From Heliocidaris tuberculata (taxonomy: Eukaryota > Echinodermata > Echinoidea > Camarodonta > Echinometridae), in assembly GCA_025618425.1 (NCBI GenBank), contig CM046842.1:26775878-26839877 (forward strand): 64,000 nt of DNA, written 5' to 3'. Positions 30,930-42,679 of this stretch are shown in pieces (the first letter of the stretch is position 1; the number at the start of each line of letters is the position of its first letter). Below the pieces are notes generated by a model. It worked only from the letters and a program-made list of their open reading frames with translations. It was not told the origin of the DNA and searched no databases. Position numbers and translations under genes: made by a program.

Positions 30930-33275
30930 ACTAACTATAAGGGATCAAATCTTATGGGCTGGATGGGATGACTCTTTCGAGACAGGCTCCTATGCTAATA
31001 CTGCTATTCCTTTACGATTCTATGCCGCATTGTTTAAAGAAAAAATGCTAGGGAGGGTATAAAATCAGCTGAAATGATGTAATATCAGTAACAAATGCTA
31101 AAAAACAAAAGTTTGCTTTCGTTTTCCTCGCAAATGCTTGTCTATCATGCTCTGAAAGGGATTTTTAAATTAAGTTAGTTTCAGCATTTATTGCATTGAA
31201 ATTTTGAACCAAATTAAATGCAATGACATGGGTAAATTTAAATTCGTGATGTTTAATATATATGACATCAGATATCAGACTAAACTAACTTGCTTCGATA
31301 TTTTTTTGTTTTATAAGTGGTGTCAAAATTAGGGATGAGTTCTGGGGATGTAATAGGGTTTGAGGATAGGGTGAAGGCTAGTGTTGAGTCTAAAAGTGAA
31401 ATTATGCATTCGGAAAATCGAAGTAAATGAACACTGGCCAATTGTACAAGGAGCATTTGTCATGCAATTTATGAAGGAGGAGGAAAGAGACGAAAGTAGG
31501 AGAAATGGGGGAAAACAGAGAGAGGGACTATTAAGACGAAGACAGACGGGAAACGGTAAAGAAAGGAGAGAGAGAGAGAGAGAGAGATAGGGTGAGAGAA
31601 GGAAGGACAATTTGATTGGTGAGTGGAGGACAAAACAAATAAGGAATCTATTTAAAACAAAATAAACAGATCGAACTGTAAATGAATGGTCTGGTCAGAC
31701 CTGAGCGATATCGATAACGACCACGAATGATTTGACTATGACAAGCCAAATGGGATGCTCAATCATTTTTAACTGCATCAACTGAAGTTGAACTGTGCAG
31801 ATGCAGATTAACATTCTTTTTATAACAACCATTTTTAATGCAAAGTATATTTCTTGCCATGATTTAATTGAGGTTATTGGAAATACAGTCACACTTTGTT
31901 AAAACATTAGGAAAAAACTTTGTGTATCCTATCTGGCACTTCATATTCAAGTCGTTCGTAAAGTCTTGTGTAACTTTATGAACAGCTTTATGAAACACCC
32001 CCAGAAGCCTTTCTTTATGTGGAAAATGCACTAAAAAAAAAATTGTTGTTGTGGGGCACAAAAGAGTACTTCGTTCGCTCGCGATGCATGGTAGGCAGGC
32101 ATAAGTACGATAATGTAATGGTAGCTGATTAAAAAATGTTCATATAAAATTTAGTACTTGTCGGCTGTAAATCTATACAAGGGAAATTGTGTTTGGTAGT
32201 CACATTCTTTCATATTTCAACCCTATGCTGAAGCTAGTACGCTTGATGTATTTAAAATGAAATATTTGATCTGGATTGCATTACCACTGTTCCTAGCTGT
32301 GAGAAAACGAAGTTCGTGGTTAGGCTCGTTTCAGCCTTCATAGTGTTTGTTTGAGCCAATTAAGTACCCAAATAAAATACCTATTTTTGTAGATCCACAG
32401 ATGTTGTTTCTTCTCTAAAAAAATAAAAACATGACATTTTGATGCGCTATATTCAACACGTATTTCTGTGAGACTGAATGACTCGCGTGAGCCCTTGTAG
32501 ATTTCACCTGAACGATATATGCTAATGAGACTCGCTCAACGATTTTGTCGTCCTTTCCGGATCGCTCGGCGAGCGATTTTCTTTGGGCAGACCTCAACGA
32601 CAATATCTGTTAGCCAATCATCCCACTCCCTTGATGTGACGTCATCCCATTAGCTATGCCTCCTAAAAATGAAGGGCAGTTCCAAGTAAAACAGAACATG
32701 AACCCTAAAATTTCAAATATGTCTGATCATATCAAATTTGGTGTCAAATTTAAAATAAACATCCAAATTTCCCTATTCTAAAAACACTTAAGACCGGTAT
32801 TTTCACACTCCTGAATATTGAAATTTGTATAATCAATTTAAAAACATAATCTTGAAGTCAATAATTGGAACCAATTTTATCAAACAAAGAAGAGAAAATG
32901 TCACACTTTTTTATGACCTGTTTGCTAACATACACTTGACACACAAAGTTTAAACAAATATTGGAACTTATGATAACATTAATTTCTGTTCTGCATAATT
33001 CCTCAATCTTCTGTAACTTGGAAACTTATACACCGAAAAATTGTCATTCCCTAAGGCCCAAAACATATAATTTCAATTTATTTCATAAAAGAAGATTATT
33101 TTGTCATGGAAGTAAAAAGGTAAATAAAGGTTGCTGATACCTAAAAAAAATGTATATAATATACTTTTTAAATGAAGAAATATCTAAAATATGAATTATG
33201 ATCTGATTAATTCTGTGATTCCGTAGAAAATAATGTTACAGAATGACAACAAATTGAAATTTGCGCAAATTCATT
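30930..33275. other. No gene recognised; AT-rich DNA with minor repeat traces
   Basis: A GA-rich stretch at 31480-31590 and a GGTCAGACCTGAGCGATAT motif at 31692 reminiscent of the CGATAA foldbacks. Another GAGCGATTTTCTTTGGGCAG lies at 32569. No conserved protein or RNA gene is visible. Confidence 0.4.
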
Positions 33276-33279
33276 CAAC

Positions 33280-33530
33280 CCTGAATTCATAAGGACCGCT
33301 TATTCATAAGGACCGCTATCCATAACGCGTGACTAAATGAACAGTTGTTTTGTATGAATAGCGGTCCTTCTACCTAGCGAGCAAACCATAGACAAATTAC
33401 CTCGCTATTCATAAGGACTTCCGTTCATAAGGACCACTATTCATAATTATTCATAAGGACCGCTATTCATAACGCGTGTTAAATGAATAGCGGTTTTTAT
33501 GAATAGTGGTCCTTATGAATAGCGAGTGGA
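33280..33530. repeat. Palindromic (ATTCATAAGGACCGCT)n foldback
   Basis: Units such as TTCATAAGGACCGCTATTCA and TGAATAGCGGTCCTT alternate in both orientations around an ATAACGCGTGACTAAATGAA core. A short relative is at 12855-12965. Confidence 0.65.
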
Positions 33531-33609
33531 CCCATAATTGACTATAAACTTGAGATGACGGGCTCACTTTCTAAGACTGACAAATATATTTAATTCAATA
33601 ATTTTCACA

Positions 33610-33915
33610 TTTTTGGGGTTTTGTGGACGGCTACAACCCACTAAACCCACAGCCCACGAGACCCACGGCCCAAGAAACCGACAATGTCGGTCTCCTGGGC
33701 CTTCTGACAACCTTTTGAAGGTTCACTAGACGGACAGCCAGCGAGACGGATAGCCCACGACACCGACAGTTTTCTATCTTTCTTTTGTATTTCTCTATTT
33801 TGTCGGTCTCGTGGCCTGTCAGTCTTGCTGGCCTCTTGGAACTTTTTTCCCTATATTTTCTTATGTTTGGTGTTCGCTCAAATGGGCTGTCGGTCTACTG
33901 GGATGGCCCGTTTGT
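33610..33915. repeat. Foldback built of CCCACGAGACCGACAG-type units
   Basis: CACAGCCCACGAGACCCACG, GACGGATAGCCCACGACACC and AAACCGACAATGTCGGTCTC occur in one orientation. GTCGGTCTCGTGGCCTGTCA and GGGCTGTCGGTCTACTGGG occur in the other. This is another short-unit inverted tandem structure. No TSD could be assigned. Confidence 0.5.
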
Positions 33916-34515
33916 TTACAAAACAAATGGAAACAAATTGTGTTTTCTTTAGCATCAATTAGAACAAACAATTAATGAATATTGAAAAACAAATAACATA
34001 AGAAATCCCTAAACAATGAAATACATACAGAATGAAATGGAAATGAATGATTAAGTCTGTCTAAATGATCTTTAGAACCGTCAGAAGCCTTTTACACAAA
34101 ACACTATTCTTCAGTATTTTTCAAACATCGAATTATTAACAAAAATAAGTATTTATGAATAAATTTTGCATGAATTATAACAAATGAATACACACTAACA
34201 GAGCTATTCTAAACACTGTTATCTTATGTCATCAATGATTATCAAATGAATTTGTTTTAAACAATATGTTAGCTACTTATTCACACTATATGAGTCCTAT
34301 ACAATACGTTATACATTATTTCCAAGTAGTTATTCCGTGACGGTCATTCTGCAATACTGTATATTTTTATAATTTGCACCATATTTCAATTATGTTCCAA
34401 CAGATTTCCATATGAATGGTGACATAATTATAACAAACAATATGCTACAGAATGCCATGATGATCTTGAAAAAGGGGTTTACTTTTGAAGTTTACAGAGG
34501 ATGAGAATTGATTTA
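33916..34515. other. No recognisable feature
   Basis: AT-rich sequence without domains, RNA genes or repeats that I recognise. Confidence 0.4.
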
Positions 34516-34525
34516 TATTCTGGAT

Positions 34526-34794
34526 CAGGGGCGGCGCCAGGGTATTTAAATAGGGGGGGGGGGCAAAAAGACGCGTATAGCAACGTCGCACGTCGAGGGT
34601 CTTGAAATAACAAATAGGACTATGAGAGTTATGTCATAATTGCATGGCCTAGCCTTCTCTCTCCATTTCCCCTTCTCTTTCTCCCTTCCCCCCCCCCTTC
34701 TTCCTCTTTTTTTTTTTTCTTTTTTTGCTCGCTTGAAAAATGATAGAGGAGGCCGCCCCCCTGCCTCCCCCCCCCCCCTGTAGCGCCGCCCTTG
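34526..34794. mobile_element. hAT MITE (CAGGGGCGGCGCCA ends) with perfect 8-bp TSD, copy 1
   Basis: Left terminus CAGGGGCGGCGCCAGGG; right terminus TAGCGCCGCCCTTG. A perfect 8-base duplication TTCTGGAT is at 34518-34525 and 34795-34802. 269 bases, G-tract near the left and C-tract near the right, no coding content. Same family as 60641-60914. Confidence 0.85.
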
Positions 34795-34984
34795 TTCTGG
34801 ATGGAAAGTCATCCCTCTTTTTGCGTCATCCCGTAAGAAAGCTATTTATATGAAATTCAATACTTCATATCTTTGACGAATGATTGATAGGAAGATCAAC
34901 AGTTGTGAGAGTAGCTCATATGTTAATATTTTTTACGATGTTCATAATATTTCAAAACTGAGCATGCTTTGTGAATGCCATTCC

Positions 34985-35165
34985 GTAACGCTTGGAACTG
35001 TCCTGATGGAGAGATGTGGGTCAGGTCAGTCCTGAACAAAAACGACGACAATAAAATCGTCCTATGTAGAAATGTATAGTTCTCAGCGATAATGGTCCTT
35101 CAATACTTTTTCTACAGCGAAGGATTTCATCGTTAACGTTATTGGTCCGGTCTGATCAGGCCTTT
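34985..35165. mobile_element. Diverged foldback MITE related to the CGATAA family
   Basis: TCAGGTCAGTCCTGAACAAA, CGACGACAATAAAATCGTCC and a right end AACGTTATTGGTCCGGTCTG then ATCAGGCCTT resemble the inverted ends of 30728-30922. Boundaries are approximate. Confidence 0.4.
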
Positions 35166-35189
35166 ACTATTAACCCGTTGCCTATACTG

Positions 35190-35800
35190 AATTATTTAAC
35201 TCTCATAGGCTTAATACAGGAATCACCCTCTTCCCGGAGTCTATGGGTTAAACTTTTGATTTATTTTAGATGGAAGTTGAAGGGGTTCAAAGTTCAGAGA
35301 AGGTCAAAGAAGGTCAGAGAAGGTCTGACATTATCATTTACAGTATTCAAGAGTATGGGCATTGTGTAACATATAAAGAAGGCGAATGCTATGCCCAGAT
35401 GACTGGAAAAATGGAAGGATTTCATCATTATCGTTATGGTTACGGTCTTTGCGTTTTCCTTTCTAAAGTTCACACACATCACAAGGCATGGACCCAATGA
35501 CACTATGGAGGAGGAGGAGGAGGAGGAGGAGGAGAAGAAGAAGAAGAAGAAGAAGAAGAAGAAGAAGAAGAAGAAGAAGAAGAAGAAGAAACGGAGGAGG
35601 AGGAGGAGGAAGAAAGGAATGGATAAATAGGAGAGTATATTCATTGAAGTACATGACGATGGAGAACAAATAATAGGATATTTGCAGCAGAATGTACGAA
35701 CAATATCAGTTTTTAACCAGTTGACTACTGAATTCTTCACCACTCATAGGCTTAATACAGGAATCACCCGCTTCCAGTAGTCTATGGGTTAAATAACGTC
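35190..35800. repeat. Direct pair of CATAGGCTTAATACAGGAATC repeats flanking a microsatellite
   Basis: TCATAGGCTTAATACAGGAA with AGTCTATGGGTTAAA occurs at 35202-35251 and again at 35745-35793. Between them lies a (GGA)n(GAA)n tract (35503-35612). No gene seen. Confidence 0.55.
35503..35612. repeat. (GGA)n(GAA)n(GGA)n microsatellite
   Basis: Pure trinucleotide purine tract; poly-Glu/Lys/Arg readings are artefacts. Confidence 0.95.
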
Positions 35801-35804
35801 ATGG

Positions 35805-36335
35805 TACCAGAATTCAACCGACAATATCAAATCCTTGTAAACGAAGTTTCATTTTACAATCTATTATTCCGCTGCACACAGGTTTTTCGCACACATCGTT
35901 AGTGTTTAATGATAAAAATGAGTAAGACCAAACGCTAAATTACTTGGTTTTTATTTTATTTCCGTTTGAAGAAAAAAAAATAATAAAAATAATGATTTGC
36001 TTATAGAACTGAAACATAAATCCACACTGCAAATAAACTACCCTTTCTCGTGGCTCATATTAGGGTTTCGTAGTAATCATTTCCCTATATCAGATATTGT
36101 AAGTGGTATTCTAGACGGTAGTGATGGTACAATAATGTAATTCCAGATTCAAGATTTCAGTTCTATGATTCATATAACCGTATAATAACAATAATAACTA
36201 GACCTGTAATCGTGCGTACAATAGACGAGCGTTATCGCGGGAATTGATTTGAATGCAAAAATAAAGTAATAAGGAAAAAAGTAATCCAGCAGAAACAGGT
36301 CACTATTCATGATGTGTGATTAGAATGCCTGAACA
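35805..36335. other. No recognisable feature
   Basis: AT-rich DNA with no conserved coding sequence or repeat that I recognise. Confidence 0.4.
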
Positions 36336-36339
36336 TTAC

Positions 36340-38265
36340 AGAGGTCAGGTCAATGTTAAGGTTGAGATATCACCAAAGTTTTAGAGTAATGCAAGTCTTA
36401 AAACAAGTCTCCCCCTTTATATTTACATTTACAATAAAATATATCCCAAGTATTTTAACAGCTTTTACCTTAGTCGGGTCAATATATGGTTTGACCCCTA
36501 AAAATTGCAACAAAGGGTTTTTTAACGGTTTTCAACAGTATTTGAACGTCAGGAATAACATACTAAAAGTCTAAGAAAATCGGAACTGCGAATAGTGGTT
36601 ATTTTCAAAATGGCGTCCGAGATGGAGGACAGTACCTTAAAATAGCAATAAATCATGAAATATCCATCCTAGAGATGTAATTTTGGTGTCTATACCCAGG
36701 TTTTGAGGGTTGAGAAATCCAATCAGACCACTTAAAATATGTTGTGGTGGTTGGTTACCCTGGAAACCCAAGATGGCGTCCAAAATAGCCGCCAATTTCC
36801 TCAAAATGACCGGAAGTGAGTTACTATTTGCCTTGGATATATATAATTTATTTATTTATTTATTTCTCATATCTTTTAGTTTAAAAGTGAATTTTTTTAG
36901 TTTCAGGATATTCAGTGATAATGCATTAAAGTAACCAAAAAGGATTAAATTAGCTTTGTATTCAAGATACACCTACGCTGGCTGTTTTTTTTTTTTGGTG
37001 GTTTTTTTTTGCCATCCGAGATGGCCACCGGCATCTAAAAAAGCCATAAAATTACGAAATATTCATCCTAGATATGTAATTTTGGTGTATATACCTAGGT
37101 TACAGGGGTCCAGAAATTGATTCAGACTAGTTGAAATGTGATATAGAGATAGGGATACCCGGAAATCAAAGAAAGCCTCCAAAAATTTGCTTAAAAAATA
37201 ATCAGAAATGACTTACGGTTTACCTTAAAGTGGCATTTAAAGTGCTAGAACTTCAACAGCGCCATCTTACAGTTAATGCTCAATTAGCATTATAAGTTGA
37301 AAATTAATTGCATTTTATTTTGAATTCTGACAAGCAGCTTGTTTGGATAATAGGCCAATTATATATCTAAAACTATTTTTTTTAACTTGGCATTGTGGAA
37401 AATTGAGTTCAGGTACATTTTAAGCTTTTACAAGCTAGAATAGGGCATGATGGGGAAATGGGAGGCACAGATACTTATCAAATCCTATTGAAAGATGGCG
37501 TTCTTCATGAGCTTCAGTTTACTCTAACTTTAAGAGATGTAATGATAAGTGTAAAATAGCATTTCAGGTTTGAAGATATTCATCGATGCGTGTTGTCAAA
37601 GTACAAAAAAGTATGACAAGACAGTACCTGAAATGGCCCCCATTTTGTCATCCAAGATGACTGCCAGCACCTAAAAATGGCTATAAAATCATTAAATATT
37701 CGTCCTGGAGATATCATTTTGGTGTCAACACCAAGCTTTTGAGTTTTTTTAGGATCGAGAAATCCATTCAGACCACGTAAATTGGCGATTAGGAAACCTA
37801 CAAATCCAAGATGGCCCAAAAATATTGACAGTAATGTCCAAATATGACCGGAAGAGGATTTCTACCTTCAGTACGAATTCAATTGCTAAGTTAAAATTAT
37901 ATTCAATAATCCACATAAAAGTATGATTGAGCGTTAACGAAGGGAAGACGGTATCAAAAGAGATGCCACTTTGCCATCAATAAATTACTTTGTCACGTAT
38001 CCTAGTGACTTTGGTGTCTGTCTCAAGGTCTTATATATCTTTACAAGACCAGTTGAATTGTCCTACATGCATAGAAGACAGGAATGCATGGTGTAACCCG
38101 ACCTACATGTACAATTAAGACTGGAATAATACAAACATCTAAAATTGCATAATAAAAAAAGGTAGGAAAGTATGGATATTCACTATTAAGAATGTATTAT
38201 AGTAATTGGTAGACCCATGTTTCCAGATGGTACTCAAGATAATCGCCATTATGACATTCAAGGTG
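36340..38265. repeat. Second diverged satellite-like tandem tract
   Basis: The block GTAATTTTGGTGTCTATACC, CCAGGTTTTGAGGG, GAGAAATCCAATCAGACCAC, then ATGGCGTCCAAAATAGCCG recurs. Starts are near 36677, 37076, 37705 and 38005, with ATGGCG/ATGGCC motifs after each. A unit part (CAAGCTAGAATAGGGCATGA at about 37433) reappears at about 46105. The motif style (matrix of ATGGCGGCC) is like 11340-14190, so the two tracts may be relatives. Confidence 0.6.
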
Positions 38266-38612
38266 GCCTCCAGTCAGGGGTGTCGATCCGTGTTCATGAT
38301 GGGTGGGAGGGGGGTTATCCCCTCTCCCACACCAGGGACTTTTCAAAAATCTGTCTATGAAACTTGCATTTTAGAGCATCCCAAAATGTTTTTTAATGAA
38401 AAGAAGGAATACACGGATCTACGCCAATTAACGGAACTCCTCAATTGAGAATATCAATGCGAGCGAACGAATTTTCTTCGATATTTTTGCATTGAAATTA
38501 TATGGTATTTCAGGATAAAACATAATGAGTTTGGATAATTATTAGTTTTAAGTTAATGTATCATAATTCTATATTCATTTTATCCAAAAATATTGGGGGA
38601 TGATAATACAGG

Positions 38613-38730
38613 CCATCCCCCCCCCCCCCACCTCAGTTTTTTTTTGGGGATATGTACCCCCTCCCCCACCCCCTCCCCCACCCCCTCCCCCCTTTCTCGT
38701 GCACACACACACACACACACACAAACGCAC
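38613..38730. repeat. C-rich run and (CA)n microsatellite
   Basis: C-tracts with CCCCCTCCCCCA units (38616-38694) followed by (CA)n (38701-38723). Confidence 0.9.
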
Positions 38731-38849
38731 ACACTCGCACCCCAGAAATAAACAGGAGTCACCCTTATGTTCCAAGAATATCCCTTTTCAGCAGATAAAC
38801 ATAAGGGGGATGATCCCGTGGCTACGCCTTTGTATTTGAGAAATGTTCC

Positions 38850-39455
38850 CTTGCCAAATCGAATTCGAACCGAGCGATTCTCGGTTCGGTTTAAAGTCGG
38901 TCTAATGTCGGTCTTGTTGGTGTGACTGGGGATTAGTTGATGCTTCTCTCATCGTCCTCTGTTTATCCAAGGAGTTGGTTAAGCCCACGGGTTTTCTTGA
39001 ATGAAGGGATTATGAATAAGCGCATAATCAACTCTTCTTTTTAACCGAAATGTAAATTCCTTCTTCTTCTCCCTCCGTCACTCCTGATTTTATCATTCTT
39101 TTTATGCTTTCTTCATTTCCTGTCTTTTCTCTCTCCCACAATCTTCCCCCTCTCACTCTCCCCTCTCCCGTCGTCTGTGAATTTCTTTGTCTATCCTTTC
39201 ACCCCCCCCCCCCCCCCCCGTGCTTATAGCCTTTTCTGCTGTGGGACTAAAGAGGGAGGCAGACTGGAATCATATCTCTAGCGCCTGAACACCACGAGTA
39301 CGGTACATTCAAGTGGATGTTTGGCATGTATGTGGTTCCTTATTATGTGCATTCGACACTTTCTTTGTTTGTTTGTTTGTTGTTGTTGTTGTTTTTTTTG
39401 TTTTTTTGTATGTGTGTGTGTGTGTAAAATGACTTTTTACAAAAATTAGCACTGG
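38850..39455. other. No gene recognised
   Basis: A small inverted GAACCGAGCGATTCTCGGTTC (38867-38887), a C-tract (39201-39219) and a GT run (39408-39424). Nothing else is supported. Confidence 0.4.
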
Positions 39456-39459
39456 TATA

Positions 39460-39600
39460 ACAACAACAACAACAACAACAATAATAATAACAATGATAAT
39501 GATAATAATAATGATAATAATAATAATGATAATGATGATACTAACAAAAATAACAGAAATTATAACAATGATAATAATAATAATAACAAAATAAATTACA
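39460..39600. repeat. (CAA)n/(ATA)n/(GAT)n repeat
   Basis: Imperfect trinucleotide tract with no coding potential. Confidence 0.9.
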
Positions 39601-39682
39601 AATGTATTTATTAAATTTCAATCTCATTATTTCACTCTTCTTTAACAATAGTACGGTGGACTGTACAGTACCCTGTCAATCT

Positions 39683-39820
39683 GGGGAACGTTTCATCGAG
39701 CGTTTTGTCAGTGATTTTTACAGACTACTGTTATAAGCTACTGAAATCCTTGCATCTGATTGGCTGAGAGCAAATTTTCCAGTAAAAATCACTGAGTAGA
39801 CACTTGATAAAACGCTCCCC
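39683..39820. mobile_element. GGGGAGCGTTTCATCAAG palindromic MITE, copy 1
   Basis: About 138 bases. Left GGGGAACGTTTCATCGAG and right CTTGATAAAACGCTCCCC are inverted. The centre has CTTGCATCTGATTGGCTGAG. Other copies are at 43638-43777, 43860-43998, 55784-55843 (half), 57102-57239 and 63699-63824. Confidence 0.8.
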
Positions 39821-40064
39821 AGAAATTGATAGTACCTTGCCTCATGTCATCCCTGATACACATCACTGTGTTTGTGAACTACGAGGATGAATGTTATTAA
39901 TTTAACATTGGGCCTAATAAACTTGTATTTAGCATTCATTATCCTATATTCATTCATTGTAAATGATATCTTTTGACGATCATGTGTAAAAAGATGTCGT
40001 CATTAGTATCATTACTAAGTTCATAATTTGTATTGAACTGTTAGTCATAATTGCAGTTGCAGTA

Positions 40065-40189
40065 GTCACAGTAGTAGTAGTAGTAGTAGTAGAAGAAGAA
40101 GAAGAAGAAGAAGAAGAAGAAGAAGAAGAAGAAGAAGAAGAAAAAGAAGAAGAAGAAGAAGAAATAGTAGTAGTAGAAGTAGTAGTATA

Positions 40190-40224
<35 letters not shown>

Positions 40225-40225
40225 A
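40065..40225. repeat. (TAG)n(AAG)n(TAG)n microsatellite
   Basis: Pure triplet array; the poly-Phe/Thr/Tyr readings are artefacts. Confidence 0.95.
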
Positions 40226-40229
40226 ACAT

Positions 40230-41855
40230 ATATATACTTTAACGTGATCTTTACATAAAAGTAGTTAAAACATACATTTTTTCAAAGAAATTCGATAAAG
40301 TATAATTGGAATTTCAGGACACGATAAATGCTCTGCCTCTATATACGTCTTTACATAGGTGACCAGGCACCACAAAACCACCAAAAAGTCGCCAGATATG
40401 AATTTTTATTTAAAGTCTGATTCTGAAACAGGAGATTCTCAGCTTTAAAAAGATATAGAACTCATTAGCATTGGATGTTCCTAATTCACTGTACAAAGAG
40501 TAGAATGCACAGTCCCTCAGAATGTTACTTCTGAGAAATATGGATTTAAAGTTTGCAGTCTATTGAAGCACTCTGACTTGCAAGGTGTTGTGCTAAGGTG
40601 ACAAAGGGAGGATTAGAACTCAATGAACATTTCTATGAAGGGATTATCAGATTGTCCTAAAACTTGGCATACTAATTAAACATATCCTGTTCATCAGAGT
40701 GCACAAGTATCAATGCAAGAACCTACTCTGTTTAAAAGTTATGGGAGATCAAAATGAGACAAGTATTCAGGGTCGTAAAAAAAAAGGAATACAACAAAAT
40801 CCAGAGAAGACACACATAAGTTTAATTAAAAAAAAAAAAACTGTCAAAAATACCACTTTTACATTGTTTGGTGCCTCCAAATTTTTAGATTACATAGAAA
40901 AAAGTATACTCTTTCAGGAAATACCCCAAACCAAAATTTGACCATGACAACCCAAAACACATTGATTGAGCTCTAACCGAAAATCACACAGTGCGACTTT
41001 TTGGTGGGTTTGTGGTGGCTGGTGATATATAATCAATAGTCGGACATACAAAAACATAGTCTGGAGTATAAACTTTACAAGAAATGCATGTACTTTTTAA
41101 AGTCGAAGATATCCATTTGATTCAATATATGAATTAAATTCTGGGAATTTTCAGATTACTTATACATCATCCACAAACGTTCATTCAATATCCTTAAGGC
41201 CCTACTTTTTCTACATAGACGGATTTTGTTGTTTTAGATATCGTTATCGGTAATAGGTAAACGAAGCCCTGTCTCATAAAGAAAGAAGAAGAAGAAGAAA
41301 AAAAAAAAACTAAAGAATTGTTATTCATCCGGATTGATCGCCAGTTCTCCAATTCTCCAATCAATCGCAAACTTACAAGTTGCGTTTGTTTTCAAGTTGC
41401 GATTGAATCAAATCAATTGAACTTTTTTTTTTACAATACGGTGCCCATATCTTCATGTTTTAATTCGCACAAGTGGGCCAATATGTAATTATATTAAATT
41501 ATTATCATAACAAAGACAACCATGATATCATCCGTTGGTAGTACGACACATGCTCCGGCCGCGACTTATTTCTCCGCTGTCAATGTCATGCACTAACCGA
41601 TAGCCTAACTTAAACCCAAGACCAAATGCTATACCGAACCCTAACCCTCACACTAAACCTAACCTAAAACCTAATTGCAACCCGGATCCAATAATCCTAC
41701 ATCTTTCCTGAAATAAGCCCGCGGCAATTATTTCCGGAACACCCAGCTGTTACTTGACCAACTCATCGTGATCATTGTCTGTATTATGTAGGGCAGTGTT
41801 GAAGTGAATCCATTACAAAAGGTAACATTACATGACGTCGACTCCATCTTATGTT
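40230..41855. other. No gene recognised
   Basis: Mostly AT-rich DNA. A short inverted motif CACCACAAAACCACCAAAAA (about 40367) / TTTTTGGTGGGTTTGTGGTG (about 40999) bounds roughly 650 bases and may be the ends of an unassigned TIR element. A degenerate CCTAACC-rich stretch lies at 41636-41672. Confidence 0.35.
40365..41020. mobile_element. Possible TIR element (GTGACCAGGCACCACAAA ends)
   Basis: Left GGTGACCAGGCACCACAAAA then CCACCAAAAAGTCGC. Right GCGACTTTTTGGTGGGTTTG then TGGTGGCTGGTGATAT is its imperfect inverted complement. No transposase inside; the reading at 40699-40941 is not recognisable. TSD not resolved. Confidence 0.5.
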
Positions 41856-41860
41856 TAGTA

Positions 41861-42055
41861 CGGGGGCACTCGTTTTCCAAAGGGTCGTATTTCCGACAAT
41901 TTCATTTTCGGAATTATGAACCTTATTTAATTTTCGGAATTAAGAACCTTCAAAATTACGAACCGTCGGAGTTAACGATAACAAAGCTTCGGAATAACGA
42001 ACCCTTTTGGAATTCAACCTTCGGAGAAACGAACCTTTAGAATTATGAACCTATG
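41861..42055. mobile_element. TTCGGAATTATGAACC element, copy 4 (partial)
   Basis: A clean left terminus CGGGGGCACTCGTTTTCC is followed by TTCGGAATTATGAACC units to about 42050. The second arm and right terminus are absent. Confidence 0.65.
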
Positions 42056-42469
42056 ACATGTTACCTTTAACATGTTTAATACCTGATTGTTTTATATTGA
42101 TACGATGCCTTTGAACAGTGATCCTAAACTGTAAAATACATGTAAATGTAGTGTCCACCATCTCATACGCTTCTCCACGCAGGTCTGGGGCATCTACGAT
42201 CTAGTTTTCTTGGCTGTATCTATAGTTTGAAATAATACATGATATAACGTTAAAGTCTTAATAACAAAATTTCTTAGAAATATTGATATTAGAATGGAAG
42301 TGAACGCCACTGATTTCAGAGGATCATTGTTTCTTGTCCAAAACTCATGTAATGCATTTTGCACTTGATGTCTCATTTCGCTTACGTTGTTACCTGCTAT
42401 ATCGACCCTGTGATGCCCCGCTCACAGGGGGCGTCATTTCATTTCCTGAGAGTTGTGACCATATAGGTT

Positions 42470-42665
42470 GTGACACGCGTATTAAAAAGCCTACGCGTAC
42501 GTAGTCTTTGTTAAAAACATGGCGGATCATGGAGTTCCCAATAGTTCCCTTTCACGTACATTCAGTATAGGAGGGAACTATTTGAAGCTCCATGAAATGA
42601 ATGACCAATCAGAAGCGACCTCCAGTGTCGCGACTCTCTGTATGTATAGCTCTGGTTTCCTTCAT
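42470..42665 (+). repeat. Dispersed repeat, copy 1 (inverted pair with 46190-46385)
   Basis: Contains AAAACATGGCGGATCATGGA, GGGAACTATTTGAAGCTCCA and GACCAATCAGAAGCGACCTC. The same blocks occur in reverse complement at 46190-46385. The reading at 42519-42701 is part of this repeat, not a gene. Confidence 0.7.
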
Positions 42666-42679
42666 TACCTGCGCCAATT

